Shown here: positions 58,441 to 64,000 of the stretch, in pieces | Numbering within the stretch: position 1 is the stretch's first letter | Layout: every line of letters starts with the position of its first letter | From: Flavobacteriaceae bacterium UBA3339 | GTDB lineage: Bacteria; Bacteroidota; Bacteroidia; Flavobacteriales; Flavobacteriaceae | DNA length: 64,000 bases | NCBI GenBank assembly: GCA_002360925.1 | Contig: DERN01000003.1 | Coordinates: 133,175-197,174, forward strand | Reading direction: 5' to 3' | Translations under genes and position numbers: made by a program | Notes under the pieces: generated by a model | Databases searched by the model: none | What the model was told of the DNA's origin: nothing | The model's input: the letters and a program-made list of their open reading frames with translations, nothing else

Positions 58441-59832
58441 TTATTTTTTGTAATTCACGAAATATTCATGCAACGTACGGATTCCGGTTCCGGTTCCGCC
58501 TAAACCTTTGTAATTCTCAGGAGCTTCGGTAAACGCCGGTCCTGCGATATCGATGTGAACAAATGGAGCTTTAGCAAAATGTTCTAAGAATTTACCTGCT
58601 GTAATAGTTCCTGCCATTCTTCCACCAATATTTTTTAAATCGGCACAAGTCGATTTTAATTGCTCTTTATAATCATCCCACAAAGGCAATTGCACCATAC
58701 GTTCGTAAACTTTATTTCCGGCTTTGTGTAACGCTTGATCTACGTTTTCGCCTGCATTACTCATCATACAAGCTGCACGAGAACCAGCTGCAATTAAAGC
58801 AGCACCAGTTAAAGTTGCTGAGTTTACAATTAATTCAGGATTGTATTTTGCAGCATAACTAATAGCATCGGCTAAAATCATACGTCCTTCTGCATCGGTA
58901 TTTAAAACTTCAACAGTCGTTCCGTCCATCATTGTAATAATGTCTCCTGGCGCGTATGCATCACCTCCCGGGCGATTATCGGTTGCAGGAATTAAAGCAA
59001 TAATATGAACATTTAACTTATTTAAAGCCGCTGCATAGATAGTTCCTGCCATCATAGCTGCACCGCCCATATCGGACTTCATTAAATCCATTGAACTTGG
59101 AGTTGGTTTTAACGACAATCCGCCTGTATCGTACACAACACCTTTTCCTACTAAAACAATTGGTTTTTCGTTTACAGCATTTGCAGGTTTGTACTCTACA
59201 ATAGTAAATGTTGGTGGTTGAATTGATCCTTTATTAACTGCAAGCAATCCGCCCATTCTTAAAGCTTCGATTTGAGATTTATTTAAAACCTCGACTTTTA
59301 AATGTGCTTCTTCGCCAATTTCTTGAATTTCTTTAGCTAATTGTGTTGCGTTTAAATATGAATGAGGTTCGTTTACCATATCGCGCGCCCAGAAAACAGC
59401 TTTAATAACATTATTCATTCGGTTTATTTCTTCTTTTGAAATGGTTCCGAATAATTTAATAATGTCTAAAGCGTATTCGCGATCATCGGCATCTTTAAAG
59501 TATTTTAAAAATTGATAGTTAGATAAAGCTAATCCTTCAGCTAAAGCCAAAGCTGTTTCTCCGTTTCCTACAATTGTTAATTCGACTGCTTTTTTATCTA
59601 ATTTTTGACGAACTGCAAAACCGGCAACACGCATTTTCTCTAAATCTTCGTTTTCCTTAACGAAGAAATATACGTTTTGACCAATTTTTACAAAGTCTTC
59701 TTTTTCTTCAGAATTTTTGAAAGTTGTAAATACTTCCTTAATATGATTTGGTAATTCTTGATTGATTTCGGTTTGGTTGTTTACAATGTACACAAACGCA
59801 TTCCCTGAAAGATGATCGGTTAACTGTAACAT
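58441..59832 (-). CDS. pepA: Leucyl aminopeptidase (M17)
   Basis: The 463-residue protein has the M17 catalytic domain: GKGVVYDTGGLSLKP (metal-binding Lys/Asp), MKSDMGGAAMMAG, and NTDAEGRMILADA with the metal-binding Asp and Glu. The N-terminal third is the regulatory domain. It removes N-terminal residues from peptides in the cytosol as a hexamer with two metal ions. A TACATTTG -7 box (59862-59855) lies 23 bases before the ATG. Single gene. Confidence 0.94.
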   Translation of the reverse strand: MLQLTDHLSGNAFVYIVNNQTEINQELPNHIKEVFTTFKNSEEKEDFVKIGQNVYFFVKENEDLEKMRVAGFAVRQKLDKKAVELTIVGNGETALALAEGLALSNYQFLKYFKDADDREYALDIIKLFGTISKEEINRMNNVIKAVFWARDMVNEPHSYLNATQLAKEIQEIGEEAHLKVEVLNKSQIEALRMGGLLAVNKGSIQPPTFTIVEYKPANAVNEKPIVLVGKGVVYDTGGLSLKPTPSSMDLMKSDMGGAAMMAGTIYAAALNKLNVHIIALIPATDNRPGGDAYAPGDIITMMDGTTVEVLNTDAEGRMILADAISYAAKYNPELIVNSATLTGAALIAAGSRAACMMSNAGENVDQALHKAGNKVYERMVQLPLWDDYKEQLKSTCADLKNIGGRMAGTITAGKFLEHFAKAPFVHIDIAGPAFTEAPENYKGLGGTGTGIRTLHEYFVNYKK

Positions 59833-59948
59833 GTTTTGTTATTTTAATGAAGTTCAAATGTACGAAAAAAGGAGCGTTTTTTGATATTAAAGAAACATAT
59901 CGCTTTTTGGTGAATCTATATTCTAAATTATCTAAGCAAAAGTACCAT

Positions 59949-60557
59949 TTAAAACTTCTTCATTTGTCGAAAGGTTAAACTAATCCTTGGTGTTGTAACC
60001 TTTTTAGTAATTGCTAAACAATGTAACCAGTTTTTTTGTGTTTCGCCTTCCATTTCGATCAAAGATCCATTTGGAAGTTCAAATTGTTTCTTCTCTCCTG
60101 TTTGCTTATGTTTAAAATCTAATCTGCGTTGCGCGCCTAAACTTAAACAAGCAATTGAACCTTCTTTTATTAAATCTATTTCATCGTCGCTGTGCCAACT
60201 CATTCCTTCTTCGCCATTGTGATATAAGTTTAACAAACACGAGTTGTACATGCTGTTTGTGTACAATTCTACCAACTGTTTCAAAGCAAGTAATTCTTCA
60301 ATCCAAGGCATTGCAACACGCGTGTAACCCGAATAGGTGTAAGCAAATTCTTTAGAACCATACCATGCAATTTTACGTTTTGTCACGATTTCTTTTCCAT
60401 AAACTAAAGATTTATCATGACTCCACTCAACCTTTTCTAACAATGATTTATAGAAATGAGCTGCTTCATTCTGATCAAGTAAATTCCCATAAAAAATAAC
60501 TTCGCCATCATAAGGCAATAAGTTTTCGGTTGTTGATGAGTCAGAAAATAAATCCAT
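59949..60557 (-). CDS. alkB: AlkB-type 2-oxoglutarate-dependent dioxygenase
   Basis: The 202-residue protein has the Fe(II) ligands in WHSDDE (His-x-Asp) and the distal histidine in WLHCLA. The 2-oxoglutarate-binding arginine is in PRISLTFR. NLYHNGEEGMSWHSD is the classic AlkB strand. It demethylates alkylated bases in DNA or RNA by oxidation. A TATTTTTG -7 box (60580-60573 on the minus strand) is 16 bases before the ATG. Single gene. Confidence 0.9.
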   Translation of the reverse strand: MDLFSDSSTTENLLPYDGEVIFYGNLLDQNEAAHFYKSLLEKVEWSHDKSLVYGKEIVTKRKIAWYGSKEFAYTYSGYTRVAMPWIEELLALKQLVELYTNSMYNSCLLNLYHNGEEGMSWHSDDEIDLIKEGSIACLSLGAQRRLDFKHKQTGEKKQFELPNGSLIEMEGETQKNWLHCLAITKKVTTPRISLTFRQMKKF

Positions 60558-60704
60558 TTTGAAACTTTCCTACAAAAATAAGATAAATAACTTCGATCTC
60601 GTTTACCTTCCCTCCTATTAACCAACTTTTTAAAATGATAAATATCATTTATTTATCTAAAATCTTACTGTACTTTTAACCTATAATCTAAATAAACCAT
60701 CATT

Positions 60705-60920
60705 ATGATAGCACAAAACATTCCTCTTTACAATTTTAACAACGGAACCCTAATGATTATTATTTTCGCCTTAGTTTGTGTTGCGTTAGTGGTTGCTGTT
60801 TTTCTTTTTATGAGCGGAGGAAAAAAGAATACGATTGAAGAATCGAATACAGTTGTTGAAGAAATAAAAAATGTTGAAGAAGTAAAAAGTATAGAAGAAA
60901 ACGAAGAACCTTCATTATAA
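60705..60920 (+). CDS. Small membrane protein with acidic tail, uncharacterised
   Basis: The 71-residue protein has one strong transmembrane segment (about 17-36) ahead of a positively charged GGKKNTIEE turn and a Glu/Val-rich tail with repeats like VEEIKNVEEVKSIEE, probably a short coiled coil. No family recognised. Reading frame, start and separation suit a real gene. It may be a membrane-tethered scaffold or stress peptide, but nothing further can be said. Confidence 0.5.
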   Translation: MIAQNIPLYNFNNGTLMIIIFALVCVALVVAVFLFMSGGKKNTIEESNTVVEEIKNVEEVKSIEENEEPSL

Positions 60921-61038
60921 ATATGTTACTATTAAGAAATAAGATTCTAATTCACAAATTTTGATTTTATTAGAATAATTTTTATTCTTGTTTAACGTTA
61001 ATACTATTAGTTAACAATAAACCTAAAAACTTAAAATT

Positions 61039-61434
61039 ATGAAGAAACTTATTTTATTTATCAGTATTGTGGCTTTATCGTCTTGTAAAAGCGATGACGA
61101 ATTAAAGCATCCTAATATAGCAGGGAATTGGAAAATGGTTACTTATGCAGGTTTTTTACCAGAAAATCCGACTATTAGCAAAGGTGATATTATTTGGAAT
61201 ATCAATTCTAACAATATTGTAATGACTAATAATAGCGAATATGATTTTCTTAGTAACGAAGGAACTTTTACTTACAGTTGGGTAAATGAAAGAATTATTC
61301 GAGTTAAATATTCTAATGAAATAGATTTATATTATAAAGTATCCGTTAAAGACCAAGTTTTACAACTTATGGAAACCGTTAAACCCGGAGATTCTGAAAT
61401 GACTGATTTAGCAGTATTAACATTTGAAAAATAA
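61039..61434 (+). CDS. Lipocalin-like lipoprotein
   Basis: The 131-residue protein has a lipobox (ALSSC, Cys16) and then HPNIAGNWKMVTYAG, the G-x-W motif that starts small lipocalin-like domains in Bacteroidota, followed by beta strands to a VLTFEK end. Ligand unknown. Anchored to the inner face of the outer membrane by inference. A strong terminator follows. Confidence 0.72.
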   Translation: MKKLILFISIVALSSCKSDDELKHPNIAGNWKMVTYAGFLPENPTISKGDIIWNINSNNIVMTNNSEYDFLSNEGTFTYSWVNERIIRVKYSNEIDLYYKVSVKDQVLQLMETVKPGDSEMTDLAVLTFEK

Positions 61435-61436
61435 AT

Positions 61437-61466
61437 AAAATCGACTCAAGTTTTTGAGTCGATTTT
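61437..61466. terminator. Bidirectional terminator
   Basis: Perfect 13-base arms AAAATCGACTCAA and TTGAGTCGATTTT with a four-base loop and T/A tails on both sides, between the lipocalin-like gene and the convergent aldo/keto reductase gene. Confidence 0.87.
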
Positions 61467-61484
61467 ATTTTAAAACCTTTTCTA

Positions 61485-62312
61485 TTAAAACGGAACTTCG
61501 TCTGGATTAAGTCCAGACCAACCAATTTGCGGCATATTTTTTATTAAAACCATATCTTCATCATCTAACTGAAAATTGATTTGAATGTTATTTTCGATGT
61601 TTTTTTGAGATGTAGATTTTGGTAAAGGTAAAATTCCATTTTGTAAACAAAACTGAATACAGATTGCGCCAACATTGGTATTGTATTTTTTAGCTAAATC
61701 GTTTAAAAGCTGATCTTCTAAAATACGCCCAGAACCAATCGGGCTCCAAGCTTCAACCAAAATATCATGTTCTTTGCAAAAAGCAACTACATCTTCTTGC
61801 AAATATCCCGGATGATATTCGATCTGGTTTACCATTGGTTTTACTTTTACTGTTTTTAACAAAGCTTCTAAATGATGAACCATGAAATTACTTACACCAA
61901 TTGCTCTAATTTTTCCTTGCACGTAATATTCTTCCAAAGCTTTCCAAGTTTGCGCATTTTCTTCTTCCCAATTTTCCTGACTTGTTTTTGCCGGCCAATG
62001 AATCAACATTAAATCAATTACATCGGTTTCTAAATTAGCTAAACTTGTTTCAATTGCATTTTTCGCTTTTTCGTAACCGCGCTCGCTTGCCCAAATCTTT
62101 GTTGTTAAAAACAAATCAGAGCGTTTCTTTCCCGAAGTTTTAATCGCTTCGGCAATCTCTTTTTCATTTTTATAAGCCGCTGCTGTATCAATATGTGTAT
62201 ATCCGGCATTTAACGCCCAATGAATAACTTGTTCAACATTTTCTGTTAATTGCCAAGTTCCAAAACCAATTTCAGAAATTGTAACTCCGTTGTTTAATTT
62301 ATATGAATTCAT
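61485..62312 (-). CDS. Aldo/keto reductase
   Basis: The 275-residue protein has the AKR barrel: GFGTWQL, HIDTAAAYKNE with catalytic Asp and Tyr, TTKIW with catalytic Lys, and LIHWP with catalytic His. The NADPH-binding C-terminus LPLPKSTSQKNIENN is also seen. Such enzymes reduce aldehydes and ketones (for example methylglyoxal) in the cytosol; the substrate cannot be read from sequence. Single gene. Confidence 0.92.
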   Translation of the reverse strand: MNSYKLNNGVTISEIGFGTWQLTENVEQVIHWALNAGYTHIDTAAAYKNEKEIAEAIKTSGKKRSDLFLTTKIWASERGYEKAKNAIETSLANLETDVIDLMLIHWPAKTSQENWEEENAQTWKALEEYYVQGKIRAIGVSNFMVHHLEALLKTVKVKPMVNQIEYHPGYLQEDVVAFCKEHDILVEAWSPIGSGRILEDQLLNDLAKKYNTNVGAICIQFCLQNGILPLPKSTSQKNIENNIQINFQLDDEDMVLIKNMPQIGWSGLNPDEVPF

Positions 62313-62431
62313 AATGTTTGTTGTAAAGATTCGTTCTTAAATAAATCAATTTCTACAAATTTAAGGTTAATGAATTTCTAAAAAGATTCGTTTTATGTAT
62401 TTAAATAAACTTTATGAATCTTATTTTATAA

Positions 62432-62446
62432 CGACATTTAATGTCG
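62432..62446 (+). promoter_or_regulatory. Palindrome upstream of the gene at 62481
   Basis: CGACATTTAATGTCG is a perfect 7-base-arm palindrome around a single T, 34 bases before the ATG. A weak -7 match (CACTTTTG) follows. Possible operator. Confidence 0.45.
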
Positions 62447-62480
62447 ACCTGATGTTGCACTTTTGTAAAAAATCAATATC

Positions 62481-62888
62481 ATGACAACTTATTCACGACA
62501 CAAATACGAATTACTTCATTTAGAATTAAAAATTACCGATCATTCGATGCAAAAAGCAATTTGGGAAGAAATTCAAGATAGAAATTCTATAAAAATGTAT
62601 CAAGATTTGATTAATTCTTTAGAACTTCAGAAGGAACATTATTTAAATAATTTATTGATTAGTTTAGGAAAAACCGAGATAACCGAAACAAATATTGAAG
62701 AAATAAAAAGTTGCTACGAGTTGATTGAACAGTACAGTAAAAAACATTATAGTTCGCTTTTTAAATCGCATGTAAATAGAACAGTTGAAGATTATCAGAA
62801 AAAATATGGCGATTTTTTAATTCGAAATCAATTGCGAAAAGCTACAGAAATAGAAAAGATCATTTTAGGTTTAGAAAGTAAAGTGTAA
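62481..62888 (+). CDS. Helical protein of unknown function
   Basis: The 135-residue protein is charged, with no signal peptide or membrane segment, and is predicted almost fully alpha-helical by its amphipathic patterns (ELLHLELKITDHSMQKAIW, ELIEQYSKKHYSSLF). No known domain. It is the first of four same-strand genes near the window end and is separated from the next by 32 bases. Confidence 0.55.
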   Translation: MTTYSRHKYELLHLELKITDHSMQKAIWEEIQDRNSIKMYQDLINSLELQKEHYLNNLLISLGKTEITETNIEEIKSCYELIEQYSKKHYSSLFKSHVNRTVEDYQKKYGDFLIRNQLRKATEIEKIILGLESKV

Positions 62889-62920
62889 TTATTTTTCTAT
62901 CTTTAGAGGAAAAACATATC

Positions 62921-63295
62921 ATGAATATTTCTTTAACATTAATAAGTTTGTCCTTAAGTTTATTCTGTTGTCTAAACGCAGCTAAAGCTCAAAACAATTC
63001 TATCGATACTAAAACTATTGATATTACGTACGATAATTCAGATGAAGCAAAAGATTTTATTGTTTTTGGACTTATTGATCACAGCAATTCTAAAGAAATT
63101 TTAGATTTTAGAGAAAAATATGGTGTCGGTTATAAATTCGAAAATTGTGTTATAGATCCTTTTAGCTATTCTAAAGCCAAAAAAAACAATAATAAACTAA
63201 TTGAAACATTAAATGAGAAATATGGCTTTGATTGGAAAAATGATATTCCGTATCCTATTGTAGGTATAAATTCGCAAGAAATAGAAAACGACTAA
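62921..63295 (+). CDS. Secreted protein of unknown function
   Basis: The 124-residue protein has a signal peptide (cleavage near AAKAQ). The mature domain includes ILDFREKYGVGYKFENCVIDP and LIETLNEKYGFDWKNDIPYP, a small alpha/beta pattern with repeated KYG. I do not recognise a domain. It lies three bases before the next gene, so it is in an operon with it. Confidence 0.55.
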   Translation: MNISLTLISLSLSLFCCLNAAKAQNNSIDTKTIDITYDNSDEAKDFIVFGLIDHSNSKEILDFREKYGVGYKFENCVIDPFSYSKAKKNNNKLIETLNEKYGFDWKNDIPYPIVGINSQEIEND

Positions 63296-63298
63296 CTT

Positions 63299-63712
63299 TT
63301 GACTTCATCGCCTATAAATATATCTAAGAACCAAGTTTTAAGAAAAAGTATTTATGTGCTTTTTATAATTTCGGGTTTAACAATTGCTTTAGGACAAAAA
63401 CTTGGAATTACTTGGTGGTCTTTTTTTCAAAATTATTGGAACGATCTTATTATTATTCCGCTCATACTAAAAGTTGTTCTTTGGATTTTACGCAAAATTC
63501 GCGGAAACAATTTTAGCTTACACCCTTTTTATATTTTGTTCGGTTGTTTATATTTTAGTATCTTGTTCGAGTATATTCTTCCTAAGTTTCACGCACGATA
63601 CACAGCAGATTTTTTAGATGTTTTCATGTATTTTCTGGGAGGATTTATTTTTTACATTTTAGAGAATGATACATATAAAATGTCCGCAATGTGGAGAATT
63701 CAGCACAGATGA
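63299..63712 (+). CDS. Membrane protein of unknown function
   Basis: The 137-residue protein starts at TTG (63299), three bases after the previous stop. It has four hydrophobic segments (about 17-33, 47-62, 75-92, 108-124). No family recognised. Its last 47 bases overlap the next gene, which begins in a different frame, an unusually long overlap. Confidence 0.5.
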   Translation: MTSSPINISKNQVLRKSIYVLFIISGLTIALGQKLGITWWSFFQNYWNDLIIIPLILKVVLWILRKIRGNNFSLHPFYILFGCLYFSILFEYILPKFHARYTADFLDVFMYFLGGFIFYILENDTYKMSAMWRIQHR

Positions 63713-63962
63713 GAATATTTGTTTATCATGTGGAGCTGCGTTAAAAAGCGAAAAAACTCATAAAAAAACGATTGAAAAGCAACATAAAGAACGAATTTCG
63801 AAACCTATTGAACCACCAAAAATAATGGTTGTTCTAAAAAAATGGCAGCAACATCCTAATATTATTTTACAAGGTTTGGGATATTTGCTTTACAGCGTTG
63901 CGTTTGTTCTTTTTGCTATTTTTTCGTTTATCGCATGGTTTATTGCCGCAATTGCTGTGTAA
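63666..63962 (+). CDS. Zinc-ribbon membrane protein
   Basis: The 98-residue protein starts with a zinc ribbon: CPQCGEF and ICLSCGAA give two CxxC pairs. A basic linker (KSEKTHKKTIEKQHKE) leads to a C-terminal transmembrane region (about 68-96). Such zinc_ribbon_2-TM proteins are of unknown role. The ATG lies inside the preceding gene (47-base overlap), so translation is probably coupled. It ends 38 bases before the window edge. Confidence 0.65.
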   Translation: MIHIKCPQCGEFSTDENICLSCGAALKSEKTHKKTIEKQHKERISKPIEPPKIMVVLKKWQQHPNIILQGLGYLLYSVAFVLFAIFSFIAWFIAAIAV

Positions 63963-64000
63963 AACAGTTATTTTACATACACATTATTGAAATCTATTTT

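Overview
The window looks like chromosomal DNA of a Flavobacteriaceae bacterium (Bacteroidota). It is AT-rich. Many genes are preceded by the Bacteroidota -7 box TAnnTTTG rather than by a strong Shine-Dalgarno. Typical lineage genes are present: OmpA with thrombospondin type-3 repeats, a PCMD protein, BlaI/M56-TonB_C pairs, GHL10 and DUF2339/DUF3999. No rRNA, tRNA or CRISPR array was recognised. Genus cannot be fixed from the sequence alone.

Left chromosomal part (1-23.87 kb). It opens with a DUF2339/DUF3999 membrane pair, a glycosyltransferase and MiaE. Next come a BlaI regulator and M56 (BlaR1-like) sensor locus with two matched operator dyads, three secreted TonB_C-like proteins and an alpha/beta hydrolase. 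AddB-like and AddA-like nucleases follow on one strand, with ompA and kbl between them. The rest holds sodA, a DUF3050 protein, a TMEM175-type channel, a DUF2200 protein, and a 597-residue cysteine-rich protein (possibly an FMN TIM barrel) behind a strongly folded leader.

Mobile island (23.87-46.73 kb). About 22.9 kb lies between two near-identical 16-bp copies of the 3' end of mnmE, each encoding Cys-Ile-Gly-Lys-stop. The right end carries a tyrosine integrase, a coupled membrane protein, an excisionase-like HTH protein, an SF3-type helicase, an iteron-like array, a Toprim primase, a candidate oriT, MobC and a relaxase. There is no conjugation apparatus, so it looks like an integrative mobilizable element. 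Its cargo is mainly defence. One operon holds Vsr, a cytosine-C5 methyltransferase, a MORC/MutL-like ATPase, a Z1 helicase, a DUF4420-type PD-(D/E)XK nuclease and an AIPR protein. There is also a McrB/McrC pair, an AlbA_2 (Schlafen-like) ATPase-type regulator with a small partner, two small HTH proteins, two orphan genes and a long imperfect hairpin that may be an RNA.

Right chromosomal part (46.71-64 kb). mnmE is followed by a CPA1 antiporter, an aldehyde dehydrogenase, a PCMD lipoprotein with a beta-barrel protein, a VOC protein, a GHL10 lipoprotein, a frameshifted DUF1697 gene, an NlpE-like lipoprotein, and an XRE regulator with two membrane proteins behind repeated operators. It ends with leucyl aminopeptidase, AlkB, an aldo/keto reductase and several small uncharacterised genes.

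Most interesting are the mnmE-targeted defence element, the six-gene methylation/ATPase operon sharing an island with McrBC, the folded element at 38.9-39.1 kb, the element's oriT/iteron regions, and the leader plus cysteine-rich enzyme at 21.6-23.5 kb.
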